Source: Clostridia bacterium
Lineage (GTDB): Bacteria; Bacillota; Clostridia; Christensenellales; Aristaeellaceae
Direction of reading: 5' to 3'
NCBI GenBank assembly: GCA_017465155.1
Contig: JAFTWV010000023.1
Coordinates: 1 to 42,532 of the forward strand
DNA length: 42,532 bases
The translations under genes and the position numbers were made by a program. The notes beneath the pieces are model-generated. The model worked only from the letters and a program-made list of their open reading frames with translations. It ran no database searches and was not told the origin of the DNA. Below, piece by piece: positions 33,886 through 42,532 of the stretch; position 1 is the stretch's first letter; each line of letters opens with the position of its first letter.

Positions 33886-34457
33886 TCAACCGGCATATTT
33901 TCATCATCGGCATGCCTGGCTGCGGCAAGAGCAGTCTGGGCCGCAAGGTTGCCAGCAATCTGGGGTTGCCGTATGTGGATACGGATCAGCGGATTGAGCA
34001 GGCTGCCGGCTGTGCAACCTCCCAGATTTTCGAGCGCTACGGTGAGCAGGCCTTCCGCAATGCCGAGACAAACGTGCTCATCCAGCTGACGCGGGAGCCT
34101 GGTTCCATCGTGTCCACCGGCGGCGGCATGGTCATGCGCGAGGTGAACCGGGAGATTATGCGCAATCATGGCGTGATCGTGCTCATTGATCGTCCGCTTG
34201 AGGAAATCATGGGCGACATCAAGCTGAACCGCCGTCCGCTGCTGGCCAAGAAGGGACTTGGCGAGGTGGAGCGGCTGTATCATGAACGCATTGATATCTA
34301 TCGCTCTGTGGCGGATGCGGTGCTGGACAACAGCCATGGCTATCATGCGGGACTTGCCGGCATGGAGAAGCTGATCCGCACGATGTTCAACATCAGCAGT
34401 GGAAGAGAAGCCGATCCAAATGATCCAAACGGAAGGCCGGAGCGCGCTGTCCGGTGA
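33882..34457 (+). CDS. aroK: Shikimate kinase
   Basis: It phosphorylates shikimate at O3 using ATP in the common aromatic pathway. It is 191 residues, slightly longer than the usual 165-175 because of a polar tail. The P-loop is GMPGCGKSS at residues 10-18. Asp33/Asp35 lie in YVDTDQRIE. The substrate motif is VSTGGGMVMR (about 86-95), and the lid Arg is in KLNRRPLLAKKG. It overlaps chorismate mutase by 4 bases and the flavodoxin-like gene follows after 14 bases. Confidence 0.93.
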   Translation: MINRHIFIIGMPGCGKSSLGRKVASNLGLPYVDTDQRIEQAAGCATSQIFERYGEQAFRNAETNVLIQLTREPGSIVSTGGGMVMREVNREIMRNHGVIVLIDRPLEEIMGDIKLNRRPLLAKKGLGEVERLYHERIDIYRSVADAVLDNSHGYHAGLAGMEKLIRTMFNISSGREADPNDPNGRPERAVR

Positions 34458-34471
34458 GAGGTTGATTGAAC

Positions 34472-34939
34472 ATGAAAACCCTGATCATCTATTATTCCCG
34501 CAAAGGGCGCACAGCGAAGATTGCCAGGAAATGGGCGCACAAGACAGGCGCGTCGAGGCTGGCGATCAGCCCGATGGCCTACCGCGGCACCATGCGGGAA
34601 TACCTGCAGTATCTGATCTGTACCCTGACACGGCGGGATATGGAGCTGGATCTGCATAACGTGGACTTCAGCAAATACGATCGCATTGTGCTGATGGTTC
34701 CGGTCATCTGCGGCATGATGAGCGCACCGGTTCGCACCTTTGTGCGGCAAGAAGCGGGCAGACTGCAGAATGTGGAATATGTCATCGTGCACAAGGGCTT
34801 CCGGGCCAGACAGCCGAAGATGGTCAGATGGCTGGATAAGACGCTGGGCGTGAAGCATCTGGCATGTTCCAGCATCCATCAATCGTTCAACAAGAGCTTC
34901 AAGGCGCGTTGTATTGACGGGCAGAGCATCCTGAAATAA
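34472..34939 (+). CDS. Flavodoxin-like protein
   Basis: This is a 155-residue protein beginning MKTLIIYYSRKGRTAKIARK, which fits the flavodoxin beta strand and phosphate-binding loop (SRKGRTAKIA at 9-18). It also contains FSKYDRIVLMVPVICGMMSAPVRTFV (residues about 66-91, only outlined here: YDRIVLMVPVICGMMSAPVR), the usual second FMN loop position. The C-terminal part is basic and atypical. It may bind FMN and serve in electron transfer, or act as a flavodoxin-fold protein of another kind. GAGAGG lies about 10 bases before the ATG, and the gene sits in the chorismate mutase-shikimate kinase unit. Confidence 0.75.
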   Translation: MKTLIIYYSRKGRTAKIARKWAHKTGASRLAISPMAYRGTMREYLQYLICTLTRRDMELDLHNVDFSKYDRIVLMVPVICGMMSAPVRTFVRQEAGRLQNVEYVIVHKGFRARQPKMVRWLDKTLGVKHLACSSIHQSFNKSFKARCIDGQSILK

Positions 34940-34946
34940 ATCACTG

Positions 34947-34976
34947 CGCTGACCTGCAGGGCGGGTCAGCGTGTTT
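34947..34976 (+). terminator. Possible terminator after the flavodoxin-like gene
   Basis: An 8-bp perfect stem CGCTGACC/GGTCAGCG with a 9-base loop, then TGTTTG. It lies 7 bases after the stop codon. The T-run is interrupted. Confidence 0.6.
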
Positions 34977-35023
34977 GTCAGACTTTGAATCTGGATACAG
35001 TATACAAAATGGAGGCATCCATC

Positions 35024-35848
35024 ATGGATTATCAGTTTGACCTTGTTGGCAAGATTGGCTCGATGGCGCTGATCCGCCGGGAGGATAAGGACATCGATTA
35101 CAATATTTTCTCTCGTCTGGGCAGCGAGCTCAAGCCGGGTATGATCTGGGTTACCAGCGGTGCGACGGAAATCGGCCGTCTGGACTACATCAAGCGCACC
35201 GGCTGTGAACTGACGGGCACTGACAATGAGATCAAGGCCGATTATGCCTCTCAGGGGCAGTCAATTCTGATGCAGAATTACCGGCAGTTTATCGCGCAGG
35301 AGTACGGCGTGCGTCAGCTGCTGGTGGAGCATACCCACTTCAATGATCCGGAAAAGCGCGAGTACATCCGCCGTCTGCTGATCCGTGCGGCACAGCAGAA
35401 GACCATCCCGATCGTAAACTATAACGATCCCGTGAGCGATGAGGAGATCCGCAAGATGGAGCTGGCCATCCGCCGCGAGCACGGGGACGAGGTGGTGGAA
35501 TGCGTCGATAATGACGAGACAGCCGCGGTGATTGCCGGCCTTGTGAAGGCGCGGACGCTGGTGCTGATGACCTCTACCGAGGGTATCTATCAGAACCCCA
35601 ACGATCCCTCAACCCTCGTGCGCGATGTGACTGCCCGCAATGCGGAGGAGTTGGAGATTGCCGTGCGCAAGCTGCAGAGCAATTGCGTGGGTGCGTCCCG
35701 GGCTGGTGCGAATGGCGCGCGTGCGAAGCTTGAGTTCGCGCTCAAATCTGCCAAGCAGGGCACGACTGTCATCATCGGTCATGCCCGTCACCGCCTGAGC
35801 GACCTTGTCAATGGCCGTGTGGCGTGTACGAGAATCGGTGTGGAGTGA
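35024..35848 (+). CDS. Amino acid kinase-fold protein, glutamate 5-kinase (ProB)-like without PUA domain
   Basis: This is a 274-residue amino acid kinase-fold protein. VTSGATEIGRLDYIKRTG (about 44-61) matches the ProB-type VSSGA loop. Other shared text is ASQGQSILMQNYRQFIAQEYG and RQLLVEHTHFNDPEKREYI, then IPIVNYNDPVSDEE and VLMTSTEGIYQNPND. No PUA RNA-binding domain follows, unlike E. coli ProB, and there is no proA nearby. The substrate could be glutamate or another carboxylate. The N-terminus lacks the usual G-S/G ATP loop (IGSMALIRREDKD instead of VVKIGSS), so activity may differ. The start at 35024 has GGAGG 8 bases upstream. The next gene is 4 bases away. Confidence 0.72.
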   Translation: MDYQFDLVGKIGSMALIRREDKDIDYNIFSRLGSELKPGMIWVTSGATEIGRLDYIKRTGCELTGTDNEIKADYASQGQSILMQNYRQFIAQEYGVRQLLVEHTHFNDPEKREYIRRLLIRAAQQKTIPIVNYNDPVSDEEIRKMELAIRREHGDEVVECVDNDETAAVIAGLVKARTLVLMTSTEGIYQNPNDPSTLVRDVTARNAEELEIAVRKLQSNCVGASRAGANGARAKLEFALKSAKQGTTVIIGHARHRLSDLVNGRVACTRIGVE

Positions 35849-35852
35849 TACC

Positions 35853-37049
35853 ATGACGCTGCAGGACGCAATTCGCTATTTTACGGAGGAGACGCACATC
35901 ATGCCCTGCATGTCTGTTGCCTGCGGCACGGCAGGGACATGCATATCGGCCCTCGGCGGCATGGCGGATGGGCGGCATACCCCGCTGAACGGCGACATGC
36001 TTTTTGATCTTGCCAGTCTGACGAAGCTGTTCACCGGCTTGATGGTGATGCGGCTTCACGAGGAGGGCCGTCTTGACCTGTCTCAGCCGGTTACCCGTTA
36101 TGCGCCGCAGTTCACGCATCTGACGGAAACGTCGGTGGACAAGGTGCTGGGTTTTGAGGTTGCGCTGACGACCCCCGAGCGTGTCGATACGCAGAAAACG
36201 CCCGGGGACGGCTATCGTCAGCTGTGTGACATCCGTCCGGGCGAGGTAACGGGCAGAGCATATTCAGATATGCATGCGATGGTGCTCCGACATGTGATTG
36301 AGGGCGCAGCACAGGAAGCCTACATGCACGAGATTTCCCGCACGATCCTGACGCCGCTGGGCATGCAGGATACCTTTCAGGTGGTGCCGGAGGAACGGCG
36401 CGCAGCGTGTGTCTCCTGCGACGGAGAGCACCGCATCGAGCGCGGGCGATACATCCTGCGTCAGGGAATCGCGCCCGGCACGCCTCATGATCCCAAGGCG
36501 CGGCTGCTCTGGCCGGAGTCAAGCGGGCATGCGGGCCTTTTCGCCACGATGGGGGATATGGTCAGGCTCTGTCAAGGCCTGCTGAAGGGCGATGTGGTCA
36601 GCCGCAGCACGCTTGTGGAGATGAGCCGTAACCGCACGGGCTGTCGACGCCCGGACGGCACATATTCGCAGTATCTGGGCGCCCAGTGCTATGTCAAGCA
36701 TCCGCAGCAGTACTTCAGCGAGATCCCGCTGTACGAAAGCGACAAGGCGATCGGACTCTCCGGTTTCACGGGACATCATCTGTCCGTGGATGTGGAGACG
36801 GGCGTGTTTGTGGTATTCCTTGGCAGCCGGGTGCAGAATCGTCTGACAGTACTGCTGCCAGAACCGGGCCGCACGCTTGCGGACTATGGCCTGAATCCTG
36901 ATGGCACAGGCTGCATCACCTGGCCGGATGGGTCTCGGGTTTGGTCGTCTGTCGATTATGTGCACCACAAGGATGTGCATCTGCACCAAGCAGTGGCGAG
37001 CGTGATGGGTCTTCCGCAGTGGAGGAAGCCGGGCACCGCGTGGCCGTGA
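35853..37049 (+). CDS. Serine beta-lactamase-family (class C/PBP-like) protein
   Basis: This is a 398-residue member of the serine hydrolase family. It has the nucleophile motif SLTK in LFDLASLTKLFTGL (about 45-58), the Tyr motif RAYSDMHAMVLRHVIEG (about 133-149), and HAG in ESSGHAGLFATMGDMVRL (about 218-235) in place of KTG. No signal peptide is visible, so it is probably cytoplasmic and not an antibiotic-resistance enzyme. Relatives hydrolyse esters or D-amino acid peptides. It is 4 bases after the ProB-like kinase with GGAG 7 bases upstream, so the two are co-transcribed. A minus-strand small gene overlaps its 3' end. Confidence 0.85.
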   Translation: MTLQDAIRYFTEETHIMPCMSVACGTAGTCISALGGMADGRHTPLNGDMLFDLASLTKLFTGLMVMRLHEEGRLDLSQPVTRYAPQFTHLTETSVDKVLGFEVALTTPERVDTQKTPGDGYRQLCDIRPGEVTGRAYSDMHAMVLRHVIEGAAQEAYMHEISRTILTPLGMQDTFQVVPEERRAACVSCDGEHRIERGRYILRQGIAPGTPHDPKARLLWPESSGHAGLFATMGDMVRLCQGLLKGDVVSRSTLVEMSRNRTGCRRPDGTYSQYLGAQCYVKHPQQYFSEIPLYESDKAIGLSGFTGHHLSVDVETGVFVVFLGSRVQNRLTVLLPEPGRTLADYGLNPDGTGCITWPDGSRVWSSVDYVHHKDVHLHQAVASVMGLPQWRKPGTAWP

Positions 37050-37161
37050 GATCTTGCAGGGCAGCCGAACCAAGATTACCGACAGGACGGGGCATCATGC
37101 CAGTGCAATCTGCGGCGCTGGCAGTGGTATGATCAAGCTCAAATTCGCGTTCCGGGGTCAT
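36916..37161 (-). CDS. Small acidic protein with DCTGMMP motif (antisense to the beta-lactamase gene end)
   Basis: An 81-codon frame starts at ATG 37161 with a perfect AAAGGAGG (37169-37176) 7 bases upstream. The first 37 residues lie in the intergenic space and include MTPEREFELDHTT, then ADCTGMMPRPVGN. From memory, short clostridial proteins carry a DCTG(L/M)xP motif, so this part may be real. The remaining residues are read antisense through the end of the beta-lactamase-family gene and look low-complexity. No convincing promoter is visible upstream. The true end may be shorter if the frame is disrupted. Confidence 0.45.
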   Translation of the reverse strand: MTPEREFELDHTTASAADCTGMMPRPVGNLGSAALQDLTATRCPASSTAEDPSRSPLLGADAHPCGAHNRQTTKPETHPAR

Positions 37162-37248
37162 AAGATCGCCTCCTTTGGCGTTAGGATGACCACCGGGACG
37201 CTTTTTATGCCCGGATTGCCCCGATGACGGGAATTGTTGCCGCAGGGG

Positions 37249-37276
37249 TTGCAAAATCATCAAATTGTGCTATACT
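37249..37276 (+). promoter_or_regulatory. Promoter of the ctsR operon
   Basis: TTGCAA (37249-37254), a 16-base spacer and TATACT (37271-37276) preceded by TGC, an extended -10. The CtsR box lies immediately downstream and covers the expected start near 37283. Confidence 0.88.
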
Positions 37277-37281
37277 GATAT

Positions 37282-37298
37282 AGTCAAAGATAGTCAGA
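37282..37298 (+). promoter_or_regulatory. CtsR operator
   Basis: AGTCAAAGATAGTCAGA fits the known CtsR heptad repeat (A/G)GTCAAANAN(A/G)GTCAAA with one mismatch in the second half. It lies between the -10 and the ctsR ribosome binding site, so binding of CtsR would block transcription of ctsR-mcsA-mcsB-clpC. Heat or protein stress would release it. Confidence 0.88.
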
Positions 37299-37313
37299 AA
37301 GCGAGGCGTCGCT

Positions 37314-37805
37314 ATGAGATTAAGTGATTCCATTGAGAGCTTCATCAAAACGCTGCTGGCGCAGGATGAACCAGAGGTTGAGCTGAAACGCAACGAGCTG
37401 GCGGAATACTTTGGCTGTGCCCCGAGCCAGATCAACTATGTTCTGGCTACGCGCTTTTCGCCGGATCACGGGTATATCATCGAGTCCCGGCGGGGCGGAG
37501 GCGGGTATATCCGCATCGTCCGCGTGGTGCAGACCGGTTCGCAGCGCCTGATGTACCTGATCAATGAGCGCATCGGCGATACCATTGGAGAAGGGGAAGC
37601 TGTGCGGCTCATCCAGCAGCTGCTGGAGCAGCAGCTCGTCACCTCGAATGAGGCAGAGATCATGCGCGCAGCCATCTCGGCGCAGGCATTGTCCATCCCG
37701 ATTCCCGATCAGATCAAGAATGCCGTCCGCGCCCGCACACTCAAGACCATGCTGCTGACTGTTGCCCGGCAGAACCGTGAACAGGGAGGTGCCAACAATG
37801 GCTGA
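37314..37805 (+). CDS. ctsR: Transcriptional regulator CtsR
   Basis: CtsR represses class III heat-shock genes (clp genes and its own operon). It is 163 residues. The winged helix-turn-helix includes ELAEYFGCAPSQINYVLATRF (residues about 28-48, given only in part: FGCAPSQINYVLATRF), and the wing has ESRRGGGGYIRIVRV with the glycine-rich heat-sensing loop (about 58-72). The C-terminal domain contains the McsB-contact region. GAGG lies 7 bases before the ATG. It overlaps mcsA by 8 bases and autoregulates through the box upstream. Confidence 0.95.
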   Translation: MRLSDSIESFIKTLLAQDEPEVELKRNELAEYFGCAPSQINYVLATRFSPDHGYIIESRRGGGGYIRIVRVVQTGSQRLMYLINERIGDTIGEGEAVRLIQQLLEQQLVTSNEAEIMRAAISAQALSIPIPDQIKNAVRARTLKTMLLTVARQNREQGGANNG

Positions 37806-38331
37806 AAATGAAAATTCCTTCATGCTCTGCGAGGAGTGTCAGGTCAATGAGGCATGCTACACCATCTCGGTCATGATGGGCGGACAGGTGACGCAACGCC
37901 ACCTCTGCGCGGACTGCATGGCAAAGATGAACATGTCCATCGCAACGGGCAATGTCAAGCACCTGCTCAGTGCCATTCTGACGGCCATCACCGGCGCGGA
38001 AGCCCCCGCTGCAGACGAACCGCGTGAGGACGTGATCTGCGAGCGCTGCCAGACGACTCTGAGCCAGTTCACCAAGTCTGGGCGTCTGGGATGCCCTGCA
38101 TGCTACAAGGCCTTTCAGGAACAGCTGACGCCCATGCTGCAGCAGATTCACGGCCGTGTGCAGCATGCAGGCCGCAAACCCCTGAATACCGAAGCAGCCC
38201 AGCGTCAGCGCTTCCGCCATGAAGAGCTGATGCGCCAGATGGAGCAGGCGGTGGCGGTGGAGGACTTCGAGACGGCGGCTATGCTGCGCGATCAGCTGCG
38301 GGCGCTGGCGGAGAAGGAGGGTGAGGATTGA
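37798..38331 (+). CDS. mcsA: McsA, activator of protein arginine kinase McsB
   Basis: McsA binds zinc and activates McsB in protein arginine phosphorylation. It is 177 residues from MAENENSFMLCEEC. Four zinc-knuckle CxxC motifs are seen: CEEC (11-14), CADC (38-41), CERC (about 82-85) and CPAC (about 99-102). The C-terminus is a UVR motif, EDFETAAMLRDQLRALAEKE (about 156-175). GGAGG lies 8 bases before the ATG, and the stop overlaps the mcsB start (TGATG). Confidence 0.94.
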   Translation: MAENENSFMLCEECQVNEACYTISVMMGGQVTQRHLCADCMAKMNMSIATGNVKHLLSAILTAITGAEAPAADEPREDVICERCQTTLSQFTKSGRLGCPACYKAFQEQLTPMLQQIHGRVQHAGRKPLNTEAAQRQRFRHEELMRQMEQAVAVEDFETAAMLRDQLRALAEKEGED

Positions 38332-39332
38332 TGCGGCATGGAATCGTCCTGTCCTCCCGCGTGCGTCTGGCACGAAATTATGAGGACATCCCTTTTGATG
38401 CAGCCCAGCGGCCTGAATATGCTGCCATGTGCGTCAACCGTACCACGACGGCCCTGAAGAGCGCGAAGCTCGGAGAGGGCTTTGATCTGCTGCGCCTGCG
38501 TGAAATGAGCGAGGTCAGCCGCACGGCTATGGCAGAAAGCCGCCTGATCAGCCGTGATTTGCTGCGTACGCCGGATACGGCGGCTGTGCTTATCCGCGTG
38601 GACGACGCATTGACCATCATGATGAACGAGGATGATCACCTGCGTATTCAGGCCATCCGCCCGGAGCTGGATCTGACCGGCGCGGCGCAGGCCTGCTTCC
38701 AGGTGGACGATGCGCTGAGCCGGCAGGCCGTGTTTGCCTTTGATGAGCAGCTGGGCTACCTGACAGCCTGTCCTACCAATACCGGCACAGGCATGCGTGC
38801 ATCGCTGCTGATGCATCTGCCAATGCTCACCCGCGGCAAGCAGATGGGTGATGTTGGTCAGCTGGTGGCGAAGGTCGGGCTCAATATCCGCGGTGTATAC
38901 GGCGAGGGCTCCGAGGCCCTGGGAAATATTTATCAGATCAGCAATCAGGTGACGCTCGGCCGTACAGAGCAGGAGCTGATCAGCGCTGTGACTGCTGTGG
39001 GCGTACAGCTGTGTGACATGGAAACGGCCCTGCGGGACAAGGCTATGAAAGATGGCCGCGTTGCGCTGGAGGATGTGGTGTTCCGCGCGTGGGGAACGCT
39101 GCTGCATGCACGCCTGATGCCCCTGAACGAGTTCTATCAGCATTGGTCAAACATCCGACTGGGAGCGGCGCTGGGGCTTTTGAAGCTGCCGCTGACGCTG
39201 GCGGACGCGCTGCTGGATCAGGTACAGGATGCGCATTTGCGGGTCTATGCAGACGAGCCGCTTGAGGGCGTGCAGCTTGACGAATGCCGCGCAACCCGTA
39301 TCCGCGAGCTGATCCGGCTTGGCGGGGAGTAA
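38331..39332 (+). CDS. mcsB: Protein arginine kinase McsB
   Basis: McsB phosphorylates arginines on CtsR and misfolded proteins and thereby marks them for ClpCP. It is 333 residues, slightly shorter than B. subtilis McsB. It belongs to the ATP:guanido phosphotransferase fold with VLSSRVRLARN (residues 6-16), MMNEDDHLRIQAIRP (about 97-111) and the reactive-cysteine loop LTACPTNTGTGMRAS with Cys147. I start at ATG 38331, one base overlapping the mcsA TGA. A TTG one codon earlier is also in frame. It precedes clpC by 28 bases. Confidence 0.95.
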   Translation: MRHGIVLSSRVRLARNYEDIPFDAAQRPEYAAMCVNRTTTALKSAKLGEGFDLLRLREMSEVSRTAMAESRLISRDLLRTPDTAAVLIRVDDALTIMMNEDDHLRIQAIRPELDLTGAAQACFQVDDALSRQAVFAFDEQLGYLTACPTNTGTGMRASLLMHLPMLTRGKQMGDVGQLVAKVGLNIRGVYGEGSEALGNIYQISNQVTLGRTEQELISAVTAVGVQLCDMETALRDKAMKDGRVALEDVVFRAWGTLLHARLMPLNEFYQHWSNIRLGAALGLLKLPLTLADALLDQVQDAHLRVYADEPLEGVQLDECRATRIRELIRLGGE

Positions 39333-39360
39333 ATCTGAACATCACAATGGAGGTTTATCC

Positions 39361-41979
<2,619 letters not shown>

Positions 41980-42106
41980 CTAAATTTGTCTTTCTCTTTG
42001 AAGCAGTGAGATGCGGTTCTCCACCTGCGGTGGGGGATGGGAGTTACAGCGTCTAAATGATTGCTTTCCCTGCTTTTTCCCTAACTTGCTGTGAAGAATC
42101 AGAAAA

Positions 42107-42144
42107 AGCGCCCTGACCAGATGATATAACCCGGTCAGGGCGCT
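42107..42144 (-). terminator. 38-bp hairpin, copy A (minus-strand terminator)
   Basis: On the minus strand this is a 12-bp stem (AGCGCCCTGACC/GGTCAGGGCGCT) followed by TTTTTC, a good intrinsic terminator for the GGDEF gene coming from the right. The 38-bp unit is repeated with only two differences at 42379-42416. The space 41980-42106 between clpC and this hairpin shows no further gene. Confidence 0.8.
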
Positions 42145-42532
42145 CAGACTGTCAAAAAAGCTTCACGGGAGGTGTCGGAGGGCCCGCAGGCCCTCTGACT
42201 GTAATCGTATCGCGGGGCTTTGCCGCGCGGGCGGGGCGGTTTCGGCATCAGCCGAAACCATTCCTTACATTTTTCACGGCCGTCAGCCTTGTATGACAGT
42301 GAAAAATGCCCGTTTCCGCAGAAGCGGAACCTCTTCTCCTTCTCGAAAAAGTGGCGCAGCCACTTTTTCGACACGTTGAGCGCCCTGACCGGATGATATA
42401 CCCCGGTCAGGGCGCTGCGTCCTTTGAGAAGCTCATCGTAGACCATCATGTGGCCGCTGCCCTGCTGTTTAGCGGCGTACAGCGCCTGATCCGCAGCGGC
42501 ATACAGATCTGTGCGGCGGACAAAGTCAGCAG
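42144..42532 (-). CDS. GGDEF-domain (diguanylate cyclase-type) protein, C-terminal part with unusual tail
   Basis: The gene enters from the right edge, so the catalytic GG(D/E)EF motif is not in the window. The visible start reads ADFVRRTDLYAAADQALYAA followed by KQQGSGHMMVYDE, the typical last helix and strand of a GGDEF domain that makes cyclic di-GMP. Normal proteins end about here. This one stays open for about 94 more residues (LLKGRSALTG to AFLTV) through the hairpin array and ends at TGA 42144. The tail is basic, rich in Lys/Arg/Phe, and encoded by repeat DNA, so it may be a recent acquisition rather than a functional domain. Confidence 0.7.
   Translation of the reverse strand, partial: ADFVRRTDLYAAADQALYAAKQQGSGHMMVYDELLKGRSALTGVYHPVRALNVSKKWLRHFFEKEKRFRFCGNGHFSLSYKADGREKCKEWFRLMPKPPRPRGKAPRYDYSQRACGPSDTSREAFLTV
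42145..42378. repeat. Array of six hairpins between the two 38-bp repeats
   Basis: Inverted repeats lie in a row: 42178-42195 (7-bp stem, loop CGCA), 42211-42227 (5-bp), 42238-42259 (perfect 9-bp, loop ATCA), 42268-42308 (10-bp CATTTTTCAC/GTGAAAAATG), 42314-42329 (6-bp, TTCCGC/GCGGAA), and 42345-42369 (perfect 11-bp, loop GCA). This is a highly structured stretch similar in style to the repeats in the ilv-leu gaps. It has no known name to me. Confidence 0.75.
42379..42416. repeat. 38-bp hairpin, copy B
   Basis: Identical to copy A at 36 of 38 positions, in direct orientation, with a 13-bp stem. It lies inside the 3' part of the GGDEF gene frame and codes for the RSALTGVYHPVRAL part of its tail. 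No T-run follows on the minus strand, so unlike copy A it should not terminate well. Confidence 0.8.

Overview
The window is about 42.5 kb of moderately GC-rich DNA from a Bacillota genome, most likely an anaerobic gut-type member of class Clostridia. The evidence for this is the gene content and order: ctsR-mcsA-mcsB-clpC with a CtsR box, the secDF-recJ-rel-dtd-hemZ block, the zapA-U32 peptidase-mutS2 block, sigma-A type promoters with 16-17 bp spacers, and strong AGGAGG ribosome binding sites throughout. No phage, plasmid, transposase or CRISPR genes are visible. The genus cannot be fixed from the sequence alone.

Region 1 (1-9675, minus strand) is a branched-chain amino acid operon read right to left: ilvB, ilvN, ilvC, ilvD, an SGNH/GDSL-type hydrolase, leuA, leuC, leuD (cut by the window edge). 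It starts at a near-perfect promoter (9647-9675). A 40-codon leader peptide follows, with 13 Val/Leu/Ile codons between codons 4 and 21, and then a transcription terminator. A segment inside the leader cistron can pair with the 5' arm of the terminator, as expected for ribosome-mediated attenuation. Two intergenic gaps of this operon hold divergent copies of a hairpin-rich interspersed repeat.

Region 2 (9767-15156) has tRNA-Ser(CGA) with its own promoter and terminator, a NahK-like sugar kinase, a GH88/GH105-type glycosidase, a frameshifted permuted-papain-like protein on the minus strand with a consensus promoter, a sugar-phosphate-isomerase-type TIM barrel and a Gfo/Idh/MocA oxidoreductase. 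Together the intact genes look like a small carbohydrate utilisation locus.

Region 3 (15219-31036, plus strand) is housekeeping: a small membrane-anchored protein, secD, secF, recJ, rel, dtd, a metallo-beta-lactamase-fold hydrolase, a HemZ-like radical SAM protein, a cyclophilin, zapA, a U32 peptidase and mutS2.

Region 4 (31130-37049) has an OmpR-type response regulator and its histidine kinase, a chorismate mutase/shikimate kinase pair, a flavodoxin-like protein, a ProB-like amino acid kinase and a serine beta-lactamase-family protein. A short repeated box (CCTGAAAC-ATACCC) flanks the putative -10 elements upstream of both mutS2 and the histidine kinase.

Region 5 (37249-42532) is the CtsR-controlled protein quality control operon ctsR-mcsA-mcsB-clpC, followed by a minus-strand GGDEF-domain gene entering from the right edge. 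The 3' end of that gene runs into two near-identical 38-bp hairpins that bracket six further hairpins. The most interesting items are the ilv leader-peptide attenuator, this hairpin array and the shared CCTGAAAC boxes.
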